Shown one piece after another: positions 16,336 through 24,962 of a stretch of DNA of 64,000 nucleotides. The position numbers and the translations under genes were made by a program. The notes below the pieces were generated by a model that searched no databases, had not been told where the DNA came from, and saw only the letters and a list, made by a program, of their open reading frames with translations. The DNA is from Alphaproteobacteria bacterium (GTDB taxonomy: Bacteria > Pseudomonadota > Alphaproteobacteria > Caulobacterales > Hyphomonadaceae): positions 206,071-270,070 of the forward strand of contig JAAEZZ010000006.1 of NCBI GenBank assembly GCA_018222605.1, given 5' to 3'. Numbering within the stretch: the stretch's first letter is position 1; each line of letters begins with the position of its first letter.

Positions 16336-17595
16336 CTATACTTTTGCGTGCAGGATGACCGGCAGCTCCTCATAGCCCAGGACGAAATTGGACAGGACGC
16401 GGCGAGGCTCCTTTGTCACTTCGATCCGGTCGAACCGGTTCATGATTTCTTCCCACAGTATGCGCAACTGCATCTCGGCGACACGGTTGCCCATGCAGCG
16501 GTGAATACCGAATCCGAAAGACAAGTGGCGGCGTGCATTGGGGCGGTCGATCAGGAATTCGTCCGGGCGCTCAATGACCTCCTCATCACGGTTGCCGGAG
16601 ACATACCACATCACGACCTTGTCGCCTTTGCGGATTGTTTGCCCGCCCAGTTCCGTATCTTCCGTGGCGACCCGGCGCATGTGTGCGAGCGGTGTCTGAT
16701 AACGAATGATCTCTGACACCATGTTGGGGATCAGGGAAGGATCGGCTCTCAGCTTGTCATATTCTTCCGGGAACTTGTTCAGAAAGTAGACACCGCCGGA
16801 AATAGAATTTCGTGTCGTGTCATTACCGCCTACAATCAAAAGCATCAGATTGCCGAGCAATTCGATCGGATTCTTCACCATGTCCTTGGTGTCTTCGCTG
16901 TGTGCGAGCAGGGAGATGAAATCGAATTTGCGCGGTTCGCTGGCACGTTGGTGCCAGAGTTCAGTGAAACTGGCGAGGCACTCATTGAGGTGCTTCATCC
17001 GCCATTCCATGTCTGCTCCGGCAACGCCGACAGCATCGGACGTGGTCGCCACGTCCGACCAGAAGGGCAGCTTGTGACGGTCCTCGAACGGGTAATCGAA
17101 CAAGGTGGCAAGCATCTGCGTTGTCAGCTCGATCGAGACCTTTTCCACCCAATTGAACTCCTCGCCCACAGGCAGGCTGTCCAGGATATTGCAGACGCGC
17201 TGGCGGATCAGGTCTTCCAGTTCCGACAACTGGCTGGGTGCTACAGCGGGCTGTGCGGCCTTGCGCTGGATGTCATGGATCGGCGGGTCCTTGGCTATGA
17301 ACATCGGCGGCTGGAAGTCGTCGGATGGATCGCCAATCACAATGCTCGGCTCGGATGAGAAGAGCTTGTGATTGGAATCCACGGCGATGATGTCATTGTA
17401 TTTGGTCACGGACCAATACGCGCCGACGGAGCTTTCCGGGCAGTAGTGTACAGGTGCCTCCTGTCGCAGGCGCCGGAAATACTCTCCCTGCATATTATTT
17501 TGATAGATCTCGGCCCTTGAAACATCGAAGTCTTCAAGGGGCAAGCTCCATGGGTCCGCAACGCCGGACTCTGCCTTATGCAGCGTGTCTGCCAT
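16336..17595 (-). CDS. Cytochrome P450, CYP153-like alkane hydroxylase
   Basis: Soluble bacterial P450 predicted to hydroxylate the terminal carbon of medium-chain alkanes or fatty acids. The 419-residue protein has the I-helix oxygen-binding motif GGNDTTRNS, the ExxR pair in SEIIRYQ, and the heme loop FGFGIHRCMG with heme-ligating Cys367. Stretches such as HYCPESSVGAYWSVTKY, SIELTTQMLATLFDYPF and KGDKVVMWYVSGNRD strongly resemble CYP153A proteins. CYP153 enzymes need a ferredoxin and a ferredoxin reductase; neither is in this window. It lies 56 bases downstream of the TauD-like gene on the same strand. Family call is strong from memory of CYP153 sequences; substrate is inferred. Confidence 0.88.
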   Translation of the reverse strand: MADTLHKAESGVADPWSLPLEDFDVSRAEIYQNNMQGEYFRRLRQEAPVHYCPESSVGAYWSVTKYNDIIAVDSNHKLFSSEPSIVIGDPSDDFQPPMFIAKDPPIHDIQRKAAQPAVAPSQLSELEDLIRQRVCNILDSLPVGEEFNWVEKVSIELTTQMLATLFDYPFEDRHKLPFWSDVATTSDAVGVAGADMEWRMKHLNECLASFTELWHQRASEPRKFDFISLLAHSEDTKDMVKNPIELLGNLMLLIVGGNDTTRNSISGGVYFLNKFPEEYDKLRADPSLIPNMVSEIIRYQTPLAHMRRVATEDTELGGQTIRKGDKVVMWYVSGNRDEEVIERPDEFLIDRPNARRHLSFGFGIHRCMGNRVAEMQLRILWEEIMNRFDRIEVTKEPRRVLSNFVLGYEELPVILHAKV

Positions 17596-17651
17596 TATAG
17601 TTCCTCCCGTTTTTTCTTTTCACTCTACGCGCGAAAGGGGAGGAGGACCAG

Positions 17652-18497
17652 CTATCCGTTCGCGCCAATTGTTGTGCGGTGCAACAGGCGTTCATGCCCC
17701 TGATAGCCACCGGTCGCCATGTGCAGCAGGCATCTATTGTCCCACATGATCAGCATCTTCTCCTGCCATTTATGCCTGTACTGAAACTCTGGCCGGGTCT
17801 GCCAGCGATAGAGTTCCGTCAGAAGGTCCCAGCCTTCCTCATGGCCGATACCTGCAATGCCAATGATGTAGCCGGCACAGCCGAAAAGGCTTTCCCGCCC
17901 GGTTTCCGGATGCTTGCGGATGAAGTTGTGGCGCTCGGTTGCCTCGGCGTCTGCAGAGGGCATGATCGTCATACTGCGCCCGGCGGCCTTGTCGACATCG
18001 CCATAGACGCCTTCGGGGGAATAGGCATTGCGGGCGGAATGAATGGCGTGCTTGCCTTCGATCTTCTCACGCAGCTCAGGCGGCATCTGTTCCAGTGCCA
18101 TGTACTGGTTTGCGAACAGCGTGTCGCCGCCCTCTGGAGGAATGGTAATGCCAAAAAGGCAGGTGCCTTTGGGGGGGCGTTTCTGAAAGCTCCAATCCGT
18201 ATGCCAGGTCTCGGCAAAGATAGCGGCCGTTTCATCGGCGGCACGTTTCACCGCAATGATGTGCTCATGGCCGGGAATTGGTGCGATGAAAGGGTCGTCG
18301 CCGAAGGGACCGAAATAGAGAGTGAAGCGCTCAAGATCCTCATCCGTCATATCCTGATCCGGGAAGGAGAGAACCTGATGTTCCAGCCAGGCGGCATGGA
18401 TGGCGTCAATTGTATTCTGGCCGAGGGGCCTGGTCAGATCGACACCGCGAACTTCCGCGCCACAAGCCTGACCCGATGGGGTAATTTTCAGCGTCAT
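17652..18497 (-). CDS. TauD/TfdA family Fe(II)/2-oxoglutarate dioxygenase
   Basis: Predicted 2-oxoglutarate-dependent dioxygenase. The 281 residues contain the facial triad: HxD in ETWHTDWSF near residue 98, and the distal histidine in HERLLHRTT near residue 270, whose following Arg binds 2-oxoglutarate. The start ATG 18497 has a strong site (GGAGGAG) seven bases upstream. Family members hydroxylate taurine, 2,4-D, alkylsulfates, carnitine precursors and other acids. Its place directly upstream of the CYP153-like gene suggests the two act on related aliphatic substrates, but the actual substrate cannot be read. It is transcribed divergently from rarA with only 59 bases between start codons. 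Confidence 0.85.
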   Translation of the reverse strand: MTLKITPSGQACGAEVRGVDLTRPLGQNTIDAIHAAWLEHQVLSFPDQDMTDEDLERFTLYFGPFGDDPFIAPIPGHEHIIAVKRAADETAAIFAETWHTDWSFQKRPPKGTCLFGITIPPEGGDTLFANQYMALEQMPPELREKIEGKHAIHSARNAYSPEGVYGDVDKAAGRSMTIMPSADAEATERHNFIRKHPETGRESLFGCAGYIIGIAGIGHEEGWDLLTELYRWQTRPEFQYRHKWQEKMLIMWDNRCLLHMATGGYQGHERLLHRTTIGANG

Positions 18498-18556
18498 CTG
18501 TTGTCTCCTCCACTTGCCACCTTATCACGCGTATCATTCACGCCTAGAAGACACAT

Positions 18557-19867
18557 ATGAGTGACTTATTCAGTGCATCCGGGCTTTCTGAAGGCGCGCC
18601 ACAGCCATTGGCTGACAAGCTGCGACCGCAATCTCTTGATGAGGTCGTCGGGCAGGATCATTTGCTGGGGCCGGATGGCACCCTGAAGCGCATGCTGGAG
18701 GCTGGGCGCCTGTCCTCCATCATCTTCTGGGGGCCTCCGGGCGTTGGCAAGACGACGATTGCCCGCCTGCTGGCCAAGGAAACCGACCTCGAATTCGAGG
18801 CGATCAGCGCGATTTTCTCCGGCGTGAAGGATCTGCGCGCAGCGTTTGACCGGGCAGAAAACCGCCGCTCCATGGGCAAGGGCACCTTGCTCTTCGTAGA
18901 TGAGATCCACCGCTTCAACAAGGCGCAGCAGGATGGCTTCCTGCCCTTTGTGGAAAAGGGTGTGGTCACGCTTGTCGGTGCCACAACGGAAAATCCGAGC
19001 TTTGAGATCAATGGCGCCCTGCTGTCGCGCTGTCAGGTGCTGGTGCTGAAGCGGCTGGAGACGCCGTCTCTGGAAACGCTGGTCCAGCGTGCCGAGAAGG
19101 CCGAGGGCCGCCCTCTGCCTGTGGAGACGAAGGCGCGCGATGCGCTGCTGGAGATGGCAGATGGCGATGGCCGCTACATGCTGAATCTGGTCGAGCAGGT
19201 CTACACCTTTGCCAGCAAGGGCAAGGCGCTGACCGTTGAGCAGATGTCTTCAGCTTTGCAGAAACGTGCGCCTGCCTATGACAAGAGCGGGGAAGGGCAT
19301 TACAATTTAATCTCCGCGCTGCATAAGTCCGTTCGCGGATCGGATCCGGACGCGGCCATGTACTGGTTTGCACGTATGCTGGAAGGCGGCGAAGACCCAC
19401 GCTTCATTGCGCGCCGGCTGGTCGTCATGGCGAGCGAGGATATTGGTCTCGCAGACCCAACCGCGATGATGGTTGCCGGAGAGGCAGCACGCGCCTTCGA
19501 GCGGTTGGGAGAGCCGGAAGGTCTGATCCCGCTGGCGCATTGCGTTGTGCATCTCGCCACGGCTCCGAAATCCAATGCGTCTTACATGGCCCTGAAACTC
19601 GCCCGTAAGGCTGCGCGTGAAACCGGCAGCCTGATGCCACCCAAGCATATCCTCAACGCGCCCACCGGCATGATGAAGGATCAGGGCTATGGAGATGGCT
19701 ACATTTATGATCATGATACGGAAGAAGGTGTTTCCGGGCAGGACTATTTCCCTAAAGAGATGGACCGCCAGCAATTCTATGTGCCGACAGGGCGCGGACG
19801 TGAGAAACCGATTGTCGAGCGCATGAAGTACATCGCAGACATCCGCACGCGTCACAAAAAGGGCTAA
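18557..19867 (+). CDS. rarA: Replication-associated recombination protein A (AAA+ ATPase)
   Basis: RarA/MgsA, a clamp-loader-like AAA+ ATPase acting at stalled or broken replication forks. The 436-residue protein has Walker A GPPGVGKTT (residues 59-67), Walker B LLFVDEIHRF (111-120), sensor 1 VGATTENPS, and the C-terminal RarA oligomerisation domain with DPDAAMYWFARML and the ending YVPTGRG..E. Length is typical. It begins near the divergent TauD-like gene and is followed six bases later by the pseudouridine synthase gene, so the two are probably one operon. Confidence 0.95.
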   Translation: MSDLFSASGLSEGAPQPLADKLRPQSLDEVVGQDHLLGPDGTLKRMLEAGRLSSIIFWGPPGVGKTTIARLLAKETDLEFEAISAIFSGVKDLRAAFDRAENRRSMGKGTLLFVDEIHRFNKAQQDGFLPFVEKGVVTLVGATTENPSFEINGALLSRCQVLVLKRLETPSLETLVQRAEKAEGRPLPVETKARDALLEMADGDGRYMLNLVEQVYTFASKGKALTVEQMSSALQKRAPAYDKSGEGHYNLISALHKSVRGSDPDAAMYWFARMLEGGEDPRFIARRLVVMASEDIGLADPTAMMVAGEAARAFERLGEPEGLIPLAHCVVHLATAPKSNASYMALKLARKAARETGSLMPPKHILNAPTGMMKDQGYGDGYIYDHDTEEGVSGQDYFPKEMDRQQFYVPTGRGREKPIVERMKYIADIRTRHKKG

Positions 19868-19873
19868 GCCATC

Positions 19874-20605
19874 ATGCGCAACAGATCCCTTCCCGAACTC
19901 AGTGCCAAAGATGCGGACTATGCCCGCAGTCTTGTTCTGCATGAAGACAAGAGCGTGATCGTTTTCAACAAGCCTGCAGGTCTGGCCGTTCAGGGGGGCG
20001 GCGGTGTCGACCGCTCGCTGGATGATTTGCTCGTCGCATTCGCCAAGTCGAATGGCAAGAAGCCTCGGCTGGTCCACCGGCTGGACCGGGGCACATCGGG
20101 CGTGGTCATCGTCGGACGCACAAAACCTGCGACGGCCTTCCTGTCAGAAGAGTTCGCGACACGCCGCGCCAGCAAGACCTATCTGGCCCTGGTCGAGGGG
20201 CCTCTGCCACAATCCGATACCGGGCTGATGGAGCAGTCTCTGGTAAGGGTGGAAGAGGGCGGCAGGCCGCGCATGATCGTGGCATCACCGGGCCGCAAGG
20301 GCGCGCAAAGCGCCGTCACCTATTGGCGGGTTCTTGCGAGAACGGATACGCACGCGCTTATGGAGTTGAAGCCTGAAACAGGGCGGATGCATCAGATCCG
20401 CATTCACCTGTCGGCTTCCGGGTCTCCGATCCTGGGGGATCATCTTTATGGTAGGGGTACGAAATCAGCTGACCGCCTGATGCTTCACGCTGCGGCACTG
20501 GAGATCGGCCATCCGGATGGCGGCCGTGTCACTTATGGTGCAGAGGTGCCAGATGACTTTAGGGCCAAGGCTGAAGCGCTGGGGCTTCACTCAGGCTTGA
20601 AATAG
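19874..20605 (+). CDS. RluA-family pseudouridine synthase
   Basis: Predicted rRNA or tRNA pseudouridine synthase. The 243 residues are the catalytic domain only, without an N-terminal S4 domain. The catalytic motif HRLDRGTSG places the active Asp at residue 71, FNKPAGL is the preceding family strand, and TGRMHQIRIHL near residue 180 is the conserved RNA-binding loop. Absence of S4 resembles RluA or TruC more than RluC/RluD, but specificity cannot be assigned. It starts six bases after rarA. Its last 19 bases overlap the convergent epimerase gene. Confidence 0.88.
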   Translation: MRNRSLPELSAKDADYARSLVLHEDKSVIVFNKPAGLAVQGGGGVDRSLDDLLVAFAKSNGKKPRLVHRLDRGTSGVVIVGRTKPATAFLSEEFATRRASKTYLALVEGPLPQSDTGLMEQSLVRVEEGGRPRMIVASPGRKGAQSAVTYWRVLARTDTHALMELKPETGRMHQIRIHLSASGSPILGDHLYGRGTKSADRLMLHAAALEIGHPDGGRVTYGAEVPDDFRAKAEALGLHSGLK

Positions 20606-21591
20606 TCTCGATACCAATCAACGAAGGCTTTTACGCCCGTGCGCACATCTGTGGTGGGCGTGTAGCCGGTGATTGCCTTCAGAAGGCTGACATCGGCATA
20701 GGTCTGCTTCACGTCACCCGGCTGCATGGGCACCATGTTCTTGACCGCCGTCTTGCCAATGGCATCTTCGATGGCTTCAATATAGTCCATCAGCTTAACC
20801 GGTGTGGCATTGCCGATATTGACCAGACGATATGGCGCCAGCGGGCTGAGCGAATCTCCGCGCGAAACCGGCTCTCCTGCAACAGGTGGGTGATCCATCA
20901 GTCTGCGGATGGACTCGACCAAATCATCGATATAGGTGAAGTCCCGTTGCAGATCGCCATGATTGTAGACGTCAATCGGCTCACCTTTGAAGATCTTGTC
21001 TGTGAACAGGAAGAACGCCATGTCCGGTCGTCCCCACGGACCATACACGCTGAAGAAGCGGAGCAGGGTAGTGGGAGTGCCGTAAAGGTGTGAATGACTA
21101 TGCGCGATCAGTTCGCTTGAGAGTTTGGTTGCGGCATAGATGGTGAGTGGATGCGGTGCGGCGTCCGTTTCCTCGAACGGGAATTTCTGGTTCGCGCCAT
21201 AGGCTGAACTCGTGGACGCCATGACCAGATGCTTTACGCCTTTCAGGCGCGACAGCTCAATCACATTGAAAGAGCCAACAATATTGGCCGCGATGTATTC
21301 GCGCGGATGGTCCAGGCTGTAACGCACACCAGCCTGCGCAGCGAAGTGCACGACAATCTCTGGCTGGAATGTGTCGAACACGGCGGTCATCGCGTCTTCG
21401 TCTTCAACGCGGATTTTGTGCATCTCGAATGTATCGAAGGGGGTCAGCCGGGCGACTCGGTCATGCTTCAATCGTACATCATAATACGGGGTATAGCAGT
21501 CAACGCCCGCAACTTGGTGACCCTCGTTCAACAGACGAAGGGCCAGTTCACTTCCGATGAATCCGGCGGCGCCGGTGACCAGGATTTTCAT
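20587..21591 (-). CDS. NAD-dependent nucleotide-sugar epimerase (UDP-glucuronate 4-epimerase-like)
   Basis: Extended short-chain dehydrogenase converting UDP-glucuronate to UDP-galacturonate or a related reaction. The protein begins MKILVTGAAGFIGSELAL with the GxxGxxG NAD loop, has ASTSSAYG and the catalytic YAATK (Tyr and Lys), and FFSVYGPWGRPDMA, which is typical of the CapI/LspL UDP-glucuronate epimerase group. The longest frame would begin at TTG 21642; ATG 21591 gives 334 residues, the family length, and has GAGGA upstream. The product could feed polysaccharide or LPS synthesis, though the Exo locus is 9 kb away. Confidence 0.88.
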   Translation of the reverse strand: MKILVTGAAGFIGSELALRLLNEGHQVAGVDCYTPYYDVRLKHDRVARLTPFDTFEMHKIRVEDEDAMTAVFDTFQPEIVVHFAAQAGVRYSLDHPREYIAANIVGSFNVIELSRLKGVKHLVMASTSSAYGANQKFPFEETDAAPHPLTIYAATKLSSELIAHSHSHLYGTPTTLLRFFSVYGPWGRPDMAFFLFTDKIFKGEPIDVYNHGDLQRDFTYIDDLVESIRRLMDHPPVAGEPVSRGDSLSPLAPYRLVNIGNATPVKLMDYIEAIEDAIGKTAVKNMVPMQPGDVKQTYADVSLLKAITGYTPTTDVRTGVKAFVDWYRDYFKPE

Positions 21592-21645
21592 GCGTCTTGC
21601 TTCCTCAGTCGCTGCGGTAGACGATTGCTGCAGGTGGTACAATAG

Positions 21646-21678
21646 AGAAGGGCCCTTCCGGTTTAGAAGGGCCCTTCT
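21646..21678 (-). terminator. Terminator hairpin downstream of sppA
   Basis: AGAAGGGCCCTTC and GAAGGGCCCTTCT pair across a 7-base loop to give a 13-bp perfect stem, with T-rich sequence on both sides. It is 22 bases beyond the sppA stop and upstream of the epimerase gene, so it most likely ends the sppA transcript. Each arm is itself a 12-base palindrome. Confidence 0.7.
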
Positions 21679-21699
21679 TCATTGATGTCAGAGATTTGA

Positions 21700-23472
21700 T
21701 CAATTCGCGCGAAGGCGGGGTCCCATGGCCTGGGCTTCACCGGCATTTACCGCATCCATGACGGACAGCTCTTCGACCAGTGCCTGCATGCGGTCATCGC
21801 CCGCAATGCGACTCAGCATGGCAGCGGCTTCCACCGTTTCGGAAGACACGCCGAACAGGCTTTCCAGCGCTTCCAGGCCTGTCGGACGATGCGGGTAATA
21901 GACCAAGCGGGGTGTTACGTCTGCTTCGATGCCGCCGAGTTCCTTGGCTTTCTCGATGGCGTCCATGTAAGTGCCCAGCTCATCCACAAGGCCTTTGTCG
22001 AGAGCGTCCTGACCACTCCACACACGGCCGCGGGCGACTTCGTGCACTTCGTCATAGGTCATGCCGCGACCTTCGGCGACGATGTTGAGGAAACGGTCAT
22101 AGCCACGCTTCAGGCTGGCCTTGACAGTGGCTTCCTGTTCCGACGTAAACGTGTCGACGCCGTAGGCATCGGCAAACTCGCCACCTACGCTGACTGTATC
22201 AAAAGTAATGCCCAGCTTGTTAAAGGCACCGGCGATGGCGAACTTGCCGCCGAAGATGCCGATCGAGCCAGTGATGGTTGCGCGGTTGGCGACGATATAG
22301 TCCGCACCAGCGGAGACATAATATCCACCGGATGCCGCCAGCGAGCCCATGGAAACAACCACCGGCTTGCCCTTGGCCTGTACGCGCTCAATGGCGTTCC
22401 AGATCTGGTCTGCCGCAACCGGTGAGCCGCCGGGGCTGTCGACGCGAAAGACGATGGCCTTCACCTTGTCATTGTCGCCAGCGTCCAGGATCGCCTGTGC
22501 GATCTGGTCGGAAGCAAAGCCAGCCGGGGAAGAGAAGGGAGAGCCGCCTGAGGCTCCGCCTGTCACAACTGCGCCCTCGCCGCCAACAACCGCAACCATG
22601 GGTGCACGTACAGGCAGGGAAGGCGGCATGTAGCCGACAAGATCGAGCATCTGCGCGTCATTGCCGGCGCGCTCCAGCGCAGCATCGCTTGCCTCTTCCG
22701 GATAGCCGGTCTTGTCGAGCAGCTTCTGGGAGATGGCGTCTTCCGCCGTGATCGGTCCGCTTTCCAGGGCAGTCTTCACGGCTGCCTGGTCCAGGCCACG
22801 GTCAGCGGCGATCTCTTCAAGCGCGGTCGACCAGAGCGATTCGGCCAGTTCGGTCATCGCGCGCCGGTGCGGCTCTGTATAAGACGTCTCATTATAAGAG
22901 TTCGGCGCGTTCTTGTATTCGTAGAAGGGATAGATTTCCGGGGTCACGTCGATCTTGTTGAACAGGCCTTTGAGGAATTCCGTCTCGAAGGTCACGCCCG
23001 GAACCACGAGGTCAGACCCAGGCTGGATCCAGATTTCGTCGGCGGCCGCAATCGACCAGTAAGCGGACGGGCCGCTGATTCCCATCGTGCCTTGCGTATG
23101 TGCGATGACGAACTTTCCTGAGTCGCGGAAGCTGTGCAGCGCCTGACGCAATTCTTCCGCGCGGGAGCTGCCGGTGCCGACAAAAGCCCCGCGAATATAG
23201 AGGCCCTTCACCGTATCATCAGTCTCGGCTGCCTTAATTTTGGTCAAAAGGTCAATAAAGCCTGGCGTTTGTGCAAACGCGGCAAAACCTCCAGTCGGAG
23301 CCTGATCGGAAAATTCCGAGTTCAGGTCGAGCGACAGCACAACGCTGTCTGGCCGCTCAGGCTGCGAAGTGGCGGCTCCAATGATGAGAAGCATGAAGAA
23401 GCCGAACACCAGGAAGATGAAGATGAACATGGCGGCAAGTGCGCCAGCCATGGAAAGGAAAAAGGTTCTCAT
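21700..23472 (-). CDS. sppA: Signal peptide peptidase SppA, 67K type
   Basis: Membrane-anchored peptidase degrading cleaved signal peptides. The 590-residue protein has an N-terminal membrane segment (residues 8-34) and two tandem S49 peptidase domains, the long double-domain form of E. coli SppA. The catalytic dyad is visible: Lys187 in YEYKNAPNS in the first half and Ser381 in SLAASGGYYVS in the second. FRVDSPGGSPVAADQ near 342-356 is also typical. The upstream region (23473-23675) is A/T-rich and can hold its promoter. It is a single-gene unit bounded by a terminator. Confidence 0.93.
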   Translation of the reverse strand: MRTFFLSMAGALAAMFIFIFLVFGFFMLLIIGAATSQPERPDSVVLSLDLNSEFSDQAPTGGFAAFAQTPGFIDLLTKIKAAETDDTVKGLYIRGAFVGTGSSRAEELRQALHSFRDSGKFVIAHTQGTMGISGPSAYWSIAAADEIWIQPGSDLVVPGVTFETEFLKGLFNKIDVTPEIYPFYEYKNAPNSYNETSYTEPHRRAMTELAESLWSTALEEIAADRGLDQAAVKTALESGPITAEDAISQKLLDKTGYPEEASDAALERAGNDAQMLDLVGYMPPSLPVRAPMVAVVGGEGAVVTGGASGGSPFSSPAGFASDQIAQAILDAGDNDKVKAIVFRVDSPGGSPVAADQIWNAIERVQAKGKPVVVSMGSLAASGGYYVSAGADYIVANRATITGSIGIFGGKFAIAGAFNKLGITFDTVSVGGEFADAYGVDTFTSEQEATVKASLKRGYDRFLNIVAEGRGMTYDEVHEVARGRVWSGQDALDKGLVDELGTYMDAIEKAKELGGIEADVTPRLVYYPHRPTGLEALESLFGVSSETVEAAAMLSRIAGDDRMQALVEELSVMDAVNAGEAQAMGPRLRAN

Positions 23473-23675
23473 GAGAGGAGAGTCTCCATGCGCACGGACG
23501 GGGAGTAATATATTTTGATATTCGATATTTCCGATTATCGATAAAAAGTAAAGAAGCCTATATCAGTGTTGGGCAAAATCGGCACGCCTCAGGCCTTTGT
23601 CTGCAGAAACCACACAGAAAGCATGAGATCGGGTGTTGCCAGTCTGAGCAAGAGTGGCTATCTCGGCGCCTTCAT

Positions 23676-23750
23676 TGGGGTGTCGCCAAGTGGTAAGGCA
23701 CCGGTTTTTGGTACCGGCATTCCCAGGTTCGAATCCTGGCACCCCAGCCA
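23676..23750 (+). tRNA. tRNA-Gln (anticodon TTG)
   Basis: A complete cloverleaf: acceptor TGGGGTG with CACCCCA, D-loop AAGTGGTAAGG, anticodon stem CCGGT/ACCGG with loop TTTTGGT (anticodon TTG), T-arm with TTCGAAT, discriminator G and an encoded CCA end. The antisense open frame containing GVPGFEPGNAGTKNR is the usual false translation of a tRNA. Confidence 0.97.
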
Positions 23751-24161
23751 CTCATCTGCCTATTACAAGTCTACGAGATTGGTAGCGCAGGACAAATATT
23801 GCCCACTACTGTATCCCCCCGGTTGCCATCGCAGAACCGCCGGATATTTTCTAAATGAATCGTAAAGTGACTTGTTGATCGATGGATCGAGGATTGTTAA
23901 GCCTCGACGGGACCAATTAAGGGCGTTGCGATCCCTGCGCTGTAATGGCAAAGGGTATAACACAGAGAGCGGCCCACGCTCCAAAGCTCAGGGGAGAGGT
24001 CGGGCGTCTCTAGCGCCTTTCGGCTTCCAGATAACTCCGGCCACTTTTGTGTGTTTGGCCATGGCATTGAAACCGGGACGTCCTCATGAGCAGGACGCCT
24101 GACTGTCGAATTCTTGCGCGCAATAACTGCGCGACCGTTTGGAGAGTGAGAGGCAAACCTC
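23751..24161. other. Intergenic region upstream of the TonB operon
   Basis: About 410 bases with no convincing gene. It should contain the promoter of the TonB-system operon. A short inverted repeat CGCGC-AATAACT-GCGCG lies at about 24116-24132, some 30 bases before the DUF3450 start, and GTCCT...AGGAC pairs around 24081-24098. No recognisable Fur or other operator was found by eye. Confidence 0.5.
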
Positions 24162-24929
24162 ATGATGAAACTTCTGTCACCAGCTCGCGGCGCTATCGCC
24201 GCTGCGCTGATTGTGGGACTGGCCGTGCCGGCTCAGGCCCAGCTGCGCGAAGCGCTCAATACCGGCGAGCAGGCCACCCGGCGCGCCGAACAAGTTCAAG
24301 AGCAGATCAATCAGCTGGACGACAAGCGCACCGACATGGTTCGCGAATACCGTACTCTGCTTCAGCGCCGTGATGCCGCTGATCTGTACGCCAAGCAGCA
24401 AGAGCTTGTGGTTCAGAGCCAGGAAGAAGAAATTGCTTCCCTGACCGACCAGCTCGGCTCAATTGATGACATCACAGCACAAACCGTCCCGATGCTTCTG
24501 GGCATGATTGAAGACCTGAAAACCTTCGTTGCTGCAGACCTTCCTTTTAAGCAAACCGAGCGTCAGGCACGTCTTGAGGGCCTCGATGCCATCATGCAAA
24601 CGCCGAACGTTACTCCGGCGGAACAGTATCGTCTGATCATGGACGCCTATCAGGCCGAAATGGAATATGGCCGCACGATCAGCACGTGGCAGGAAGAGAT
24701 CACCATCGACGGTAACCCGACGACGGTTGACATGTTCCTCTATGGCCGCGTTGCGCTGGTTTATGTGACGCCGAACGGCAAGGCCGCGCGTTACAACCGC
24801 AGCACCGGTGAGTGGGAAGCGCTCAAAGGCAGCTACGTTTCTGACATCGACAAGGCCATCCGTGTGGCTCAGGCGAAGGCTCAGCAGGATGTTCTGTTCG
24901 CACCTGTTCAGAAGTTCTCTGTCGAGTAA
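24162..24929 (+). CDS. DUF3450 family periplasmic protein of a TonB system
   Basis: A 255-residue secreted protein. The signal peptide is residues 1-26 (AALIVGLAVPAQAQ), followed by a long predicted coiled coil (about residues 30-110, rich in Glu, Gln and Arg) and a compact C-terminal part with VDMFLYGRVALVYVTPNGK. These are hallmarks of DUF3450 proteins, which are encoded next to TolQ/ExbB-ExbD-TonB genes in many marine Gram-negatives. The function is unknown; a periplasmic scaffold for the motor complex is plausible. AGAGG eight bases before ATG 24162 supports the start. It heads an operon running to the terminator at 28413. Confidence 0.85.
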   Translation: MMKLLSPARGAIAAALIVGLAVPAQAQLREALNTGEQATRRAEQVQEQINQLDDKRTDMVREYRTLLQRRDAADLYAKQQELVVQSQEEEIASLTDQLGSIDDITAQTVPMLLGMIEDLKTFVAADLPFKQTERQARLEGLDAIMQTPNVTPAEQYRLIMDAYQAEMEYGRTISTWQEEITIDGNPTTVDMFLYGRVALVYVTPNGKAARYNRSTGEWEALKGSYVSDIDKAIRVAQAKAQQDVLFAPVQKFSVE

Positions 24930-24962
24930 GCGGCAGCACCAGGGAATTAAGAGGTAGTATAG

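Noticed and set aside
23563..23751. 62-residue frame antisense to tRNA-Gln
   Set aside because: It is the usual false translation of a tRNA, reading GVPGFEPGNAGTKNR.
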